64,000 nt of DNA from an uncultured Eubacteriales bacterium (GTDB lineage: Bacteria; Bacillota; Clostridia; Saccharofermentanales; UBA5734). The notes beneath the pieces are model-generated. The model saw only the letters and a list, made by a program, of their open reading frames with translations, did no database searches and had not been told where the DNA came from. Where the stretch lies: NCBI GenBank assembly GCA_903835065.1, contig CAILLO010000001.1, positions 124,001-188,000 on the forward strand, written 5' to 3'. A program made the translations under genes and the position numbers. The first letter of the stretch is position 1. The number at the start of each line of letters is the position of its first letter. Positions 45,309 through 55,252 of the stretch are shown one piece after another.

Positions 45309-45900
45309 TCCTGTCGCCTCGAATCTGCGGGAGGAGGTTCTCCCGCCCGTACTGGATGTAGGAGAAGATGGCCAGGAGAATCGGCACGAGGAAGAAGAAT
45401 CCGGCCAGCCGCTCCTGCCCGGGGCCTATGAAGAGGAGCGTCGCGGCGAAGGCGCACGCGAAGAGGAAGGTCGCGGCCTTGCCGTACCACTTCGCGTAGA
45501 CCACGAGTTTGTAGCGCTTCAGGAGGTACAGCCCGCCGACGATCATCAGCGCCTCCTTTACGAGGATGAAGAGCGGGACCCATAGCGGCAGGCGATGCGT
45601 CAGGAAGAGGAGCGCGGCGGTCATGAAATGGAAGAGCTTGTCGACGAACGGGTCGAAGAGCTTCCCGAATTCGGAAATCTGGTGGAAGTGGCGCGCGATG
45701 AACCCGTCGACCATGTCGAGGAGGGCGAGGGCGGCGAACAGGGCGAAGGTCGAAATCCGGTCGCGAGCGGGGTCCAGCAGGAACCAGGCCAGCACCGGGA
45801 GTGCGAGGAAACGGACCAGGGTGATCAGATTCGGAATCGTGAGGATCCGGTTCGTCCCGAGGGGCGATGGGTTGGTGCCTTCCAGGCTCGGCTGGGTCAT
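45280..45900 (-). CDS. pgsA: CDP-alcohol phosphatidyltransferase (PgsA-like)
   Basis: A 206-residue membrane enzyme of phospholipid synthesis. The signature D-G-x2-A-R-x8-G-x3-D-x3-D is complete: DMVDGFIARHFHQISEFGKL followed by FDPFVDK. Four to five membrane helices are visible. The N-terminal IPNLITLVRFLALPVLAWFL favours phosphatidylglycerophosphate synthase, although cardiolipin-synthase-type members look similar. The start at 45900 overlaps the upstream gene by 4 bp (ATGA) after GGAGGG. Confidence 0.85.
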   Translation of the reverse strand: MTQPSLEGTNPSPLGTNRILTIPNLITLVRFLALPVLAWFLLDPARDRISTFALFAALALLDMVDGFIARHFHQISEFGKLFDPFVDKLFHFMTAALLFLTHRLPLWVPLFILVKEALMIVGGLYLLKRYKLVVYAKWYGKAATFLFACAFAATLLFIGPGQERLAGFFFLVPILLAIFSYIQYGRENLLPQIRGDRNGPADPQSP

Positions 45901-46625
45901 GGCTTGGGGCCCTCCTGCGGCTGTGGATCGGATTTCCTGCGGTTCGAGATCCAGATCAGGATGCGTTCGCTGAAGAAGAAGGCGGGGACGGCGACGACGG
46001 CGATCGCGGCGAAGATCAGCACCGCCTTGCGCGTGTCGCCGGCCGCGAGGCTCGCGCCTACCCACGTGGAGCTGAGCAGCGACGGGATCCGGGCGACGAG
46101 CGAGACGAGGAGGAAGCGGAGCGCGGGGTACTCGGAGAGACCCGCGGCGTAGGCGACGAGGTCCTTCGGGATCCCTGGGATGAAGTACAGGACGAAGACG
46201 ACCGTGTCGGCCCGACGGCCCTGGACGAGGCCGCGCACCTTCTCGAGCTTCTCCGGCTTGACGAAGACGGCGAGCGCCTTCGCGCCGAGGGTTCGCCCCA
46301 GGACGTAGTTCACCATCGTCCCGACGGTCAGTCCTGTCAGGCAGACGAGCCCGCCGCCCAGAGTCCCGTACAGGATGCCGGCGAACAGCTGCAGGGCCTC
46401 GGCGGGGAGCACGGGCACGACGACCTGAAGGCCCATCAGTCCGGCCAGCGTCGCGACGCCCAGGGCGCCCGACGACCGGAGCCGGACCAGGAAGGCGTCG
46501 CGTGCGGCCGCGTCGGTCGCGATGCGGACCATCCACGGCATCAGGAAATAGGCGACGACGCCGAGCGCGACCCCCAGCAGGACGATTGCGGCAGGATAGA
46601 GCCAGCGCTTCGTCTTCGTCTCCAA
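45897..46625 (-). CDS. TVP38/TMEM64-family membrane protein
   Basis: A SNARE-associated (VTT/DedA-like) membrane protein of about 242 residues with five or six helices. The family motif region is FAGILYGTLGGGLVCLTGLT with GRTLG and FIPGIPKDLVAYAAGLS. Relatives are lipid scramblases or transporters; placement beside a phospholipid synthase fits. A TTG at 46625 lies nine bases after GGAGGGGG; a GTG at 46646 would swallow that ribosome site, so I prefer the TTG. Confidence 0.87.
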   Translation of the reverse strand: METKTKRWLYPAAIVLLGVALGVVAYFLMPWMVRIATDAAARDAFLVRLRSSGALGVATLAGLMGLQVVVPVLPAEALQLFAGILYGTLGGGLVCLTGLTVGTMVNYVLGRTLGAKALAVFVKPEKLEKVRGLVQGRRADTVVFVLYFIPGIPKDLVAYAAGLSEYPALRFLLVSLVARIPSLLSSTWVGASLAAGDTRKAVLIFAAIAVVAVPAFFFSERILIWISNRRKSDPQPQEGPKP

Positions 46626-46650
46626 CGAGCGAATCCCCCTCCGCACCCGG

Positions 46651-47637
46651 CTACATCGACAGGATGCTGGCGGCGCGGAGCTGTTCGGGAGTGATCTCCT
46701 TCTTCATCTTCATCGCCTCCTCGATGTCGAGGTCGACGACCTGGCCGCCCTGAATGGACACGATCCGGTTCACGCGTCCCTGCACGACGGCCTCCACGGC
46801 GCGCACGCCCATCAGGCTGGCCAGGACGCGGTCGCGCACGGTCGGACTGCCGCCGCGCTGGATGTGGCCGAGGATAGTGGCGCGCGCCTCGATGCCGGTC
46901 GACGCCTCGATCCGGGCCGCAATCTCCATCGCGTCGCCCTTCCCTTCCGCGACGATCACGATGAAGTGCTTCTTGCCGCGGTTGCGCGCCTCGAGCAGCG
47001 CCTTGAGCACGTCGCGGTCGAAGTCGGTCTCCTGCTCGGGGATCAGCACGATCTCCGCGCCGCAGGCCATGCCGACGTTGAGGGCGATGTAGCCTGCGCC
47101 GCGGCCCATCAGCTCGATCACGCTGCAGCGCTCGTGGGAGGACGCGGTGTCGCGCAGCTTGTCGATGGCCTGCATGGCCGTGTTCATCGCCGTATCGTAG
47201 CCGATCGTGTATTCGGTGCAGCCGATGTCGTTGTCGATCGTGCCCGGCATGCCGATCACGGGCAGCCCGCGGTGCGCCAGGTCGAGCGCGCCCTTGTAGG
47301 AGCCGTCGCCGCCGATCACGACGACCGCCTCGACGCCGAACACGCGGGCCATGGAGATCGCCTTCTGCATCCCCTCCTCGGTCATGAACTCCTTGGAGCG
47401 GGCCGTCTGGAGCAGCGTGCCGCCGCGCTGCAGCGTCTCGGACACGGACCGGTTGTTGAGGATCTCCATTTCGCCGCGAAGCAGTCCCTGGTATCCCTTG
47501 TGGATCCCGTAGACCCTGAGCCCGTAGAAGTTGCCGGTGCGGACCACGGAGCGGATCGCCGCGTTCATGCCCGGTGCGTCGCCGCCGCTGGTGAGGACCC
47601 CGATGCTCTGGATCTTCGCTTCCTTCTTCTCTTCCAT
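46651..47637 (-). CDS. pfkA: ATP-dependent 6-phosphofructokinase
   Basis: Phosphorylates fructose-6-phosphate in glycolysis; about 328 residues. Motifs: GVLTSGGDAPGMNAAIR, VIGGDGSYKGA, PGTIDNDI with the catalytic Asp, ELMGRGAGYIA and LGHIQRGGSPT. GGDGS favours ATP as donor rather than pyrophosphate. The ATG at 47637 is nine bases after AAAGG; the ATG nine bases upstream abuts that sequence. It follows dnaE by 46 bp, the common Gram-positive dnaE-pfkA order. Confidence 0.96.
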   Translation of the reverse strand: MEEKKEAKIQSIGVLTSGGDAPGMNAAIRSVVRTGNFYGLRVYGIHKGYQGLLRGEMEILNNRSVSETLQRGGTLLQTARSKEFMTEEGMQKAISMARVFGVEAVVVIGGDGSYKGALDLAHRGLPVIGMPGTIDNDIGCTEYTIGYDTAMNTAMQAIDKLRDTASSHERCSVIELMGRGAGYIALNVGMACGAEIVLIPEQETDFDRDVLKALLEARNRGKKHFIVIVAEGKGDAMEIAARIEASTGIEARATILGHIQRGGSPTVRDRVLASLMGVRAVEAVVQGRVNRIVSIQGGQVVDLDIEEAMKMKKEITPEQLRAASILSM

Positions 47638-47683
47638 TTCCTTCATCCTTTCACGTAGTCAAGAAACACCAGTACAGGATACC

Positions 47684-50600
47684 TCATAGAAAGGCGAGAT
47701 TGTCGATTCCATAGATCCGGGCGAACTCGGCGAGCGTCGCGTCGTCCGTGCGGACGGCGCAGGCCGGTCCCGGGTCCGCGATCTCCCCGGACGGCTCGAG
47801 CCGGACCAGGCAGGAGGTCGTGCCGGTGAAGTAGCGCAGCGTCGCGAGCAGGCGGAGATAGCCCGCGTCGTCTTGCTCGCCGAAGTACCGGATGCAGAGG
47901 GTGCGTCGCCCGGAAGCGGCGGGCTCGGACGGATCCGGTCGCCGCGGCTTCTCCGGTCCGGCGTCGCGTTCGAGCAGGCGGACCTCCTCGGCGATCAGCT
48001 TGGGCTCCTCCTCCTCGCGAACGCTCGCGCGCCCCAGGACGAGGACGGGAGTCCCCTCCGAAAGCAGCGCGGTGCACCGCTGCAGCACCTTCGGGAAGAC
48101 GAGCGCCTCGATCCGCCCGTACAGGTCCTCGAGTGTCACGAAGGCCATCAGGTCGTTGGACCTCGTCGTCTTGTTCTTCCGTGCGACGACCATGCCCGCG
48201 AAGGCGACCCGGGCGCCGTCGGCGATCCGGTGCGCTTCGGGCCGGGGGAGAGATGCGTCGGCGTCGGGGTCCGCTTCCTCCGCGCCGCGCTGCGCGAAGT
48301 CGCCGCTGTCGCAGTTCGAATGCGCGCGGATCGCGTCGGCGTAGGCGTCGAGGGGATGGCCCGACAGATAGAGTCCCAGCATCTCCTTCTCCATGGCGAG
48401 GCGTTCACCGAACGAGAACTCGGGTTGGTCCGGGTACTCCGGTTCCGTGAAGGCGCCCTTGTCGGACGGCGCCGAGCCGGACAGATCGAAGAGGGACAGC
48501 TGCCCCTCGAGGTTGCGCTTGCGCTCCGACGCCAGCCGGTCCAGCGTGCCGTCGAGCACGAGCAGCATGCGCGAGCGCGGAACGCCGAACGAGTCCATCG
48601 CGCCGCAGCGCACCAGCGACTCGAAGACCTTGCGGTTCATGTCGCCCGACGACATGCGCGCGAGGAAGTCGCCGAAGCTCTTGAACGGCCCGTTCGTCTC
48701 GCGTTCGCGGATCATCCCGTCGACCGCCGCGGCGCCCACGTTGCGCACGCCGGCGAGCGCGAAGCGGATCCTGCCCCCTTCCGGAGCGAACTTCGTGAAG
48801 CCGCGGTTGACGTCCGGGGGCAGGACCTGGATGCCCATGCCCTTGCAGACGCCCACGTACCAGGCCGCCTGGTCGAGGTTGCCCATGTAGCTGTTGAGCA
48901 TCGCGGCCATGAAGGCCACGGGGTGGTGGATCTTGAGCCAGGCGGTGTAGTAGGCGACGACGGCGTAGGCCGCGGCGTGCGATTTGTTGAACGCATAGCC
49001 GCCGAAGGACATGAGTTCGTCGAAGATCCGCTCGGCCGTGGCGATCTCGACGCCTCGCGCGACCGCGCCGTCGACGGCGTGCCCCTTCTCGTCCTTGCCG
49101 CCGTGGATGAAGAGTCCCTTGTACTTCGCGATCTCCTCGGGCTTCTTCTTGGACATCGCGCGGCGCACGTTGTCCGACTGGCCCATGGACAGGCCGCCGA
49201 GGTCCCGCACGATGCGCATGACCTGCTCCTGGTAGACGATGCAGCCGTAGGTGACGTCGAGGATCGGCTCGAGCAGCGGCGTGTCGTACCGGATGCGCTC
49301 CGGGTGGTGCTTGGCGTCCACGTAGCGGGGGATCTGCTCCATCGGGCCCGGCCGGTACAGGGCGACGCCGGCGATCAGGTCCTCGAGGCATTCCGGCTGG
49401 AGTTCCTTCATGAACGCGGTCATCCCGCGGCTCTCGAGCTGGAAGACGGCCTCGGTCCTCCCCTCCCCGATCATCGCGTAGACCGCGGGGTCGTCCATCG
49501 GCATCGTGTCGTAGTCGATCGGGGCGCCGCCGGCCGCGACGGCGAACGCGGATGCGTCGCGCATGACGGTCAGCGTGCGCAGGCCCAGGAAGTCGAACTT
49601 GAGCAGTCCGATCCGCTCGACGTTGTTCTTGTCGAACTGGACGACGATCGAGTCCTCGTTGCGGGACAGGGGAGCGATGTCGGTCAGGGGACCGCGCGAG
49701 ATCACGACGCCGGCCGCGTGGGTCGAGGCGTGGCGGGGCAGCCCTTCGAGCCGCAGCGCCATGTCGATCACCTGCCGCGTCAGGGGGTTCGCGTCGTACT
49801 CCGCCTTCAGGTCGGCCGACTGCTCCATCGCCTTGGCGAGCAGCACCTTCGGTCCGAACGGGATCATCTTGGCGATCCGGTCGGTCTCGGCGTAGGAGAC
49901 GTCGAGGGCCCGGGCGACGTCGCGGATCACCTGCTTGGCGCCGAGCGTCCCGAAGGTGATCACCTGGGCGACGCGGTCCTTGCCGTATTTCTCCGTGACG
50001 TAGTCGATGACCTCCTGCCGGCGCTCGTAGCAGAAGTCGATGTCGAAGTCGGGCATGCTGACGCGGTCCTCGTTGAGGAAGCGCTCGAAGATCAGGGAGT
50101 AGCGCAGCGGGTCGATGTTCGTGATGCGCAGGGCGTAGGCGGCGAGGGACCCGGCGCCCGAACCGCGGCCGGGGCCGACCATGATGCCCTGCTCCCGGGC
50201 GAAGCGGATGAAGTCCCATACGACCAGGTAGTAGTCGACGAAGTGCATGCGCGCGATCACGGACAGCTCGACATCGAGCCTTCGACGGTATTCGTCCACG
50301 GCGACCGGGTCGACGGTCCCCGAAGCGGCGATACGGTCCGCGAGGCCGGCCTCGCAGAGGCCGCGCAGGTACTCTTCGTCCGTGCGCCCGTCCGGGACCT
50401 TGAATTCCGGCAGGTAGGTCTTGTCGAACTCGAGCTCGACACTGCACATCTCCGCGATGCGCACCGTGTTCGCGACGGCCTCGGGAATCGACTCGAAGGC
50501 CTTCTCCATCTCCTCCGGGGACTTCACGTAGAAGGCCTCGGTCGGCATGCGCATGCGGTCGGGATCGCTCATCCGCTTGCCCGTCTGCATGCAGAGCAGG

Positions 50601-51256
50601 ATTTCCTGGGCCTTGGCGTCCTCTTTGAGGAGATAGTGGCAGTCGTTGGTCGCGACGAGCGGAATGCCGGTCTCCTTCGACAGGTCGATGAGCGCCGCGT
50701 TGACGAAGTTCTGTTCGGGGATCCCGTTGCTCTGGACTTCGAGGAAGAAGTTGCCGCGGCCGAAGATCCCGTCGTAGCGCAGGGCGGCGGCACGGGCCCT
50801 GTCCGGGTCGCGGGCGAGCAGCGCGGAGGCGACCTCGCCGCTCAGGCAGGCGCTGAGCGCGACGAGGCCCTCGGAGTGCCGGGCGAGGATCTCGAGGTCG
50901 ATGCGGGGACGGTAGTAGTACCCTTCGACGAACCCCGCCGAGACGAGCTTCATCAGGTTCACGAGGCCGGTGTGGTCCTTCGCGAGCAGCACCAGGTGCG
51001 CCGGCTCCTTGTCGAGTCCGACGACCCGGTCGGTGCGCCCGCGCGGGGCGACATAGCACTCGCAGCCGATGATCGGCTTGACGCCCTTCTTGCGGCAGGC
51101 GAGGTAGAAGTCGATGATGCCGTACATCGCGCCATGGTCCGTGATCGCGCAGGCGTCCATCCCCAGCTCGACCAGACGGACGGGCAGGTCCGCGATGCGG
51201 ATCGCCCCGTCGAGAAGGCTGTATTCGGTGTGAAGGTGGAGGTGGACGAATCCCAT
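47684..51256 (-). CDS. dnaE: DNA polymerase III alpha subunit, DnaE type
   Basis: Replicative polymerase of 1190 residues. The N-terminal PHP domain starts HLHLHTEYSLLDG, with metal-binding histidines 5, 7 and 9, and the polymerase has GPGRGSGAGS and the catalytic PDFDIDF (402-408). C-terminal parts are a helix-hairpin-helix fold and an OB domain (about 1010-1090) without a proofreading exonuclease. In clostridia PolC usually does the bulk of synthesis and DnaE assists; PolC is not in this window. It lies 3 bp after pgm. Confidence 0.97.
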   Translation of the reverse strand: MGFVHLHLHTEYSLLDGAIRIADLPVRLVELGMDACAITDHGAMYGIIDFYLACRKKGVKPIIGCECYVAPRGRTDRVVGLDKEPAHLVLLAKDHTGLVNLMKLVSAGFVEGYYYRPRIDLEILARHSEGLVALSACLSGEVASALLARDPDRARAAALRYDGIFGRGNFFLEVQSNGIPEQNFVNAALIDLSKETGIPLVATNDCHYLLKEDAKAQEILLCMQTGKRMSDPDRMRMPTEAFYVKSPEEMEKAFESIPEAVANTVRIAEMCSVELEFDKTYLPEFKVPDGRTDEEYLRGLCEAGLADRIAASGTVDPVAVDEYRRRLDVELSVIARMHFVDYYLVVWDFIRFAREQGIMVGPGRGSGAGSLAAYALRITNIDPLRYSLIFERFLNEDRVSMPDFDIDFCYERRQEVIDYVTEKYGKDRVAQVITFGTLGAKQVIRDVARALDVSYAETDRIAKMIPFGPKVLLAKAMEQSADLKAEYDANPLTRQVIDMALRLEGLPRHASTHAAGVVISRGPLTDIAPLSRNEDSIVVQFDKNNVERIGLLKFDFLGLRTLTVMRDASAFAVAAGGAPIDYDTMPMDDPAVYAMIGEGRTEAVFQLESRGMTAFMKELQPECLEDLIAGVALYRPGPMEQIPRYVDAKHHPERIRYDTPLLEPILDVTYGCIVYQEQVMRIVRDLGGLSMGQSDNVRRAMSKKKPEEIAKYKGLFIHGGKDEKGHAVDGAVARGVEIATAERIFDELMSFGGYAFNKSHAAAYAVVAYYTAWLKIHHPVAFMAAMLNSYMGNLDQAAWYVGVCKGMGIQVLPPDVNRGFTKFAPEGGRIRFALAGVRNVGAAAVDGMIRERETNGPFKSFGDFLARMSSGDMNRKVFESLVRCGAMDSFGVPRSRMLLVLDGTLDRLASERKRNLEGQLSLFDLSGSAPSDKGAFTEPEYPDQPEFSFGERLAMEKEMLGLYLSGHPLDAYADAIRAHSNCDSGDFAQRGAEEADPDADASLPRPEAHRIADGARVAFAGMVVARKNKTTRSNDLMAFVTLEDLYGRIEALVFPKVLQRCTALLSEGTPVLVLGRASVREEEEPKLIAEEVRLLERDAGPEKPRRPDPSEPAASGRRTLCIRYFGEQDDAGYLRLLATLRYFTGTTSCLVRLEPSGEIADPGPACAVRTDDATLAEFARIYGIDNLAFL

Positions 51257-51259
51257 CGG

Positions 51260-53005
51260 CTACTGCGCCAGGCGATCCCGGATCAGCCCGACGACGGTCT
51301 CCTTCAGGGCGGTGAGCCGGACGCGGCATTCCGCCTCGACCGGTCCGTAACAGCCGAAGTAGATCTTGATCTTGGGTTCGGTGCCCGACGGACGGACGCA
51401 GAACCAGTCGTCGCCCGAAAGCCGGTACCGGAGCACGTCGGAAGGCGTGAAACCTTCGATCGGCACGGTCTTCTCCGCACACACCGTGCGCGTGAGCGTC
51501 AGATAGTCGTCGATCGCGAGCACCGGGACGCCGCCGAGGTCGCCGTCCTTGTCGGCGCGCATCCGCGTCATCACGCCGGCGATCCGTTCGACGCCCTCGC
51601 GGCCTTCCAGCGTGATCGACACGGTATCCTCGGCCGCGAAGCCGAACCGTTCGTTGAGCGACCGCAGCCGGGCCCTCACGGACGAGCCCGCGTCGCGGGA
51701 GGAGGCGGCGAGTTCGGCGAACAGCATCGAGGCGACGACGGCATCCTTGTCGCGGACGTCCGTGCCGCAGAGATACCCGAAGCTCTCCTCGAAGCCGAAC
51801 TGGAAATGCATCGTCCCGTTCTCATCGAGCTCCTTGATCTTCTCCCCGATGAACTTGAACCCGGTCAGCGTGCGCAGCACCTCGACGCCGTAGGCGCGGC
51901 CGATCGTGTCCGCGAGCTGGGTCGAGACGATCGTGGTGACGCAGAAGGAGCCGGGAGGCAGCGTGCCCGCGGCCTTCCTCGCAGACAGGACGTACTCCAT
52001 GAGCAGCAGGCCGATCTGGTTGCCGCTCAGCACGGAATAGGCGCCGTCCGGTTCGCGGAGGGCGATGCCCATCCGGTCCCCGTCCGGGTCGGTCGCGATC
52101 ACGAGGTCGGCGGACTCGCGCCCGGCGAGGTCGATTGCGAGCTGGAGCGCGCTGCGCTCCTCGGGATTGGGGAAGGCGACGGTCGGGAAAGCGGAGTCCG
52201 GCATCTCCTGTTCGGGCACGACGAGGACGTTCCGGAATCCGAGTTCGTCCAGGATCCGACGGACCGGCTTGTTGCCCGCTCCGTGGAGCGGAGTGTACAC
52301 GATCTTCATCCCTGCCTGGCGCGAAATCGCGCCCCGGTCGATCGAGAGGGGTTCGAGGGCGGCCATGTAGGCGTCGTCGAGCTCCCTGCCGAACAGGCGC
52401 AGGAGCCCCTTCGCCTCGGCGTCCGCGCGCCCGGTCCAGCGCAGGGTTCGGATGTCGTCGATCGAGCGGATCGCGTCCAGGACCTTGTCCGCGGCCTCGG
52501 GGGGCAGCTGGCCGCCGTCCTCGCCGTAGGCCTTGTACCCGTTGTACTTGGCCGGATTGTGGCTGGCCGTGATCATGACGCCGGCGGCGGCACCGAAGCG
52601 CCGGACCGCGAAGGAGAGCATCGGGGTCGGCCGCAGCTCGTCGGACAGGAAGGCCGGAATCCCATGCGTCGCGAAGACGAGGGCGGTCACGAGCGCGAAG
52701 TCGGACGAGTGCAGACGAGAATCGTAGGAGATCGCGACGCCGCGCTTGTAGAACGGTTCACCTTCGGAAAGGAGATATCGCGCGAACCCTTCGGACGCCT
52801 TGGCCACGGTGTAGACGTTCATCCGGTTGAGGCCGGCGCCGAGGATTCCCCGGAGCCCTCCGGTGCCGAATTCGAGGTCCTTGTAGAAGCGCTCCTCGAT
52901 CTCGTCTTCCTGGCCGGCGATCGAAAGGAGCTCCGCGCGCGTCGCATCGTCGAAGAAGGGGTCGGTCGACCAGAGCCGGTAGCGATCCTGGGTGGCGCGT
53001 TCCAT
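51260..53005 (-). CDS. phospho-sugar mutase (phosphoglucomutase / phosphomannomutase)
   Basis: Interconverts glucose-1- and glucose-6-phosphate; 581 residues, the PgcA-like length. The phosphoserine loop is TASHNP (Ser148), metal binding is DPDGDR, sugar binding is GFEESFGY and phosphate binding is RPSGTEPK. It supplies glucose-1-phosphate to GlgC and links storage with PfkA in the same operon. GGAGG lies seven bases before ATG. It is the first gene of the pgm-dnaE-pfkA-TVP38-pgsA-mutS2 unit. Confidence 0.94.
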   Translation of the reverse strand: MERATQDRYRLWSTDPFFDDATRAELLSIAGQEDEIEERFYKDLEFGTGGLRGILGAGLNRMNVYTVAKASEGFARYLLSEGEPFYKRGVAISYDSRLHSSDFALVTALVFATHGIPAFLSDELRPTPMLSFAVRRFGAAAGVMITASHNPAKYNGYKAYGEDGGQLPPEAADKVLDAIRSIDDIRTLRWTGRADAEAKGLLRLFGRELDDAYMAALEPLSIDRGAISRQAGMKIVYTPLHGAGNKPVRRILDELGFRNVLVVPEQEMPDSAFPTVAFPNPEERSALQLAIDLAGRESADLVIATDPDGDRMGIALREPDGAYSVLSGNQIGLLLMEYVLSARKAAGTLPPGSFCVTTIVSTQLADTIGRAYGVEVLRTLTGFKFIGEKIKELDENGTMHFQFGFEESFGYLCGTDVRDKDAVVASMLFAELAASSRDAGSSVRARLRSLNERFGFAAEDTVSITLEGREGVERIAGVMTRMRADKDGDLGGVPVLAIDDYLTLTRTVCAEKTVPIEGFTPSDVLRYRLSGDDWFCVRPSGTEPKIKIYFGCYGPVEAECRVRLTALKETVVGLIRDRLAQ

Positions 53006-53071
53006 GGCGAAGCCTCCTCGGCCGGAATCTCCTCGGGGAATCGGTCGACGCCCTTCGGAAGGCCATGAAAA

Positions 53072-53077
53072 ATTATA
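53072..53077 (-). promoter_or_regulatory. extended -10 box of the pgm-dnaE operon
   Basis: TGGTATAAT on the minus strand, an extended -10, 67 bases before the pgm start. A 14-bp palindrome CCGGTCGTGACCGG (53088-53101) sits between the -10 and the -35 position and could be an operator. Confidence 0.6.
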
Positions 53078-53131
53078 CCATAGAGGTCCGGTCGTGACCG
53101 GGCGGCGGGGTCGTCGCGAGGCGTCCGAAGA

Positions 53132-55150
53132 CTAGGGGACGAGGCGGCCGCGGACGACGACGAGCAGGTCGCGGAGACGCGCGGCCTCTTCGAAGGCGAG
53201 CTTGCGGGCAGCCTCCTTCATTTCCTTCTCGAGGCGGACGGCGAGCTTCTCGAGCTGCTTCGGCTTGAGGCGCGACAGGTCGTTCGGCACGGCGCCGCCC
53301 TCGAGAATCCGGTCCGCGTCCGAGCGGTCGAGACCGGCCTCCTCGGCGGCGTCCTCCATCGTGTCGATCACGTCGCGCACGTCCTTGTGGATGTTGGTCG
53401 GGACGATGCCGTTCTCCGCGTTGAACTCCGACTGGATCGTGCGGCGCCGGTTGGTCTCCGCGATCGCGCGGTACATCGAATCGGTCACGTCGTCCGCGTA
53501 CATCAGGACCTTGCCCTTCACGTTGCGCGCGGCGCGGCCGATGATCTGCACGAGCGAGGTCGTGGAACGGAGGAATCCCTCCTTGTCCGCGTCGAGGATC
53601 GCGATCGTCGCGACCTCCGGGAGGTCGAGACCCTCTCGCAGCAGGTTGATGCCGATCAGGATGTCGAACGCGCCCATGCGCAGGTCGCGGAGAATCTTCA
53701 TCCGCTCGACGATCTTGACGTCGGAGTGCAGGTAACGGACCTTGAACCCCTCTTCCTTGAAGAAGGACGTGAGGTCCTCGGCCATCCGCTTGGTGAGCGT
53801 CAGCACGAGGGCGCGCTCGCCGCCGGCGACCGTGGCGCGGATCTCGCCCATCAGGTCCTCGATCTGCCCCTCGATCGGGCGGACGTGGATCTCGGGGTCC
53901 ACCAGGCCGGTCGGGCGGATCACCTGCTCGACGACCTGCTTCGTATGCGCGGCCTCGTACTTCGACGGCGTCGCGCTGACGAAGAGGGCCTGCCCCATAC
54001 GCTGCTCGAACTCGGCGAAGGTCAGCGGGCGGTTGTCGAACGCGGACGGAAGCCGGAAGCCATAGTTGACGAGCGCCTCCTTGCGCGAGCGGTCCCCGTT
54101 GTACATCGCGCCGATCTGCGGAATCGACACGTGCGACTCGTCGCAGATCAGGAGGTAGTCCTTCGGGAAGAAGTCGATCAGCGTGAAGGGGGCGGAGCCG
54201 GGGGCGCGTCCGGCCATATGGCGCGAATAGTTCTCGATGCCCTTGCAGAAGCCGGTCTCGCGCAGCATCTCGAGGTCGTAGCGGATGCGCTGCTCGAGCC
54301 GGTATGCCTCGACGAGAGCGCCGGCGGCGCGGAATTCGGCCAGGCGGGCGTCGAGCTCTTCTTCGATGTCGTGCAGGGCCTTCTCCATCTTCTCGTTCGT
54401 CGTGACGTAGTGCGACGCCGGGAAGATCGAGACGAACGTCCGGAATCCGCGCACCTTGCCGGTCAGCGGGTCGACCTCGGCGATGCGCTCGATCGTGTCG
54501 CCGAAGAAGGAGATCCGCAGGAGGTGGTCCTCGGCGGAGGACGGCCAGATCTCGAGGGTGTCGCCACGGACGCGGAAGGTGTTGCGCTTGATCTCGTAGT
54601 CGTTCCGGTTGTATTGGATCCGGACGAGCTCGCGGATCACGACGTCGCGGTCCTTCTTCATGCCCGGGCGCAGCGGAACCATCAGGTGCTTGTAGTCTTC
54701 GGGGTCGCCGAGCCCGTAGATGCAGGAGACGGAGGCGACGACGATCGTGTCGCGGCGCTCGAGGAGCGACGACGTGGCGGAGTGCCGGAGGCGGTCGATC
54801 TCCTCGTTGATCGCGGAGTCCTTCTCGATATAGGTGTCGGTCGACGGGATATAGGCTTCGGGCTGGTAGTAGTCGTAGTAGCTGACGAAGTACTCGACGG
54901 CGTTCTCCGGGAAGAAGGCCTTGAATTCGGCCGCCAGCTGGGCCGCGAGCGTCTTGTTGTGGGCGACGACGAGCGTCGGGCGCTGCACGCGCTCGATCAC
55001 GTGGGCCATCGTGAAGGTCTTGCCCGACCCGGTCACGCCCAGGAGGGTCTGGCAGTCCATCCCCTCCTCGAGCCCTCGGACGAGGGCGTCGATCGCGGCG
55101 GGCTGGTCGCCTTTCGGGGTCATGTCGCTGTGGATGCGGAATTCGGCCAT
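53132..55150 (-). CDS. uvrB: excinuclease ABC subunit B
   Basis: Damage-verification helicase of nucleotide excision repair; 672 residues. Walker A GVTGSGKT (38-45), the beta-hairpin [14 protein letters not shown] (about 89-102), DESH, the helicase motif [14 protein letters not shown] and the C-terminal UVR domain (about 632-667) that binds UvrC are all present. GGAGG lies six bases before ATG. uvrA and uvrC are not in the window. No SOS box is obvious in the promoter. Confidence 0.97.
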   Translation of the reverse strand: MAEFRIHSDMTPKGDQPAAIDALVRGLEEGMDCQTLLGVTGSGKTFTMAHVIERVQRPTLVVAHNKTLAAQLAAEFKAFFPENAVEYFVSYYDYYQPEAYIPSTDTYIEKDSAINEEIDRLRHSATSSLLERRDTIVVASVSCIYGLGDPEDYKHLMVPLRPGMKKDRDVVIRELVRIQYNRNDYEIKRNTFRVRGDTLEIWPSSAEDHLLRISFFGDTIERIAEVDPLTGKVRGFRTFVSIFPASHYVTTNEKMEKALHDIEEELDARLAEFRAAGALVEAYRLEQRIRYDLEMLRETGFCKGIENYSRHMAGRAPGSAPFTLIDFFPKDYLLICDESHVSIPQIGAMYNGDRSRKEALVNYGFRLPSAFDNRPLTFAEFEQRMGQALFVSATPSKYEAAHTKQVVEQVIRPTGLVDPEIHVRPIEGQIEDLMGEIRATVAGGERALVLTLTKRMAEDLTSFFKEEGFKVRYLHSDVKIVERMKILRDLRMGAFDILIGINLLREGLDLPEVATIAILDADKEGFLRSTTSLVQIIGRAARNVKGKVLMYADDVTDSMYRAIAETNRRRTIQSEFNAENGIVPTNIHKDVRDVIDTMEDAAEEAGLDRSDADRILEGGAVPNDLSRLKPKQLEKLAVRLEKEMKEAARKLAFEEAARLRDLLVVVRGRLVP

Positions 55151-55167
55151 ATCGTTCCTCCGAATGA

Positions 55168-55173
55168 ATTATA
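55168..55173 (-). promoter_or_regulatory. -10 box of uvrB
   Basis: TATAAT on the minus strand, 18 bases before the uvrB start. No convincing -35 at the right distance. Confidence 0.5.
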
Positions 55174-55196
55174 TCAGACCAACGGCCCGGGATTCC

Positions 55197-55225
55197 TTGT
55201 CGCTGGCGGGTGCCGCGCCTATAAT
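55197..55225 (+). promoter_or_regulatory. ilvE promoter
   Basis: The -35 TTGTCG at 55197-55202, exactly 17 bp, and the -10 TATAAT at 55220-55225, facing away from the uvrB promoter. Confidence 0.75.
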
Positions 55226-55252
55226 GATGGGAACGAAAGGGAGGTGCGAACC

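Noticed and set aside
47873-53068. A plus-strand open frame of over 1700 codons opposite dnaE and pgm
   Set aside because: Same shadow effect; its residues mirror the complement of DnaE and phosphomutase codons and show no motif of their own.
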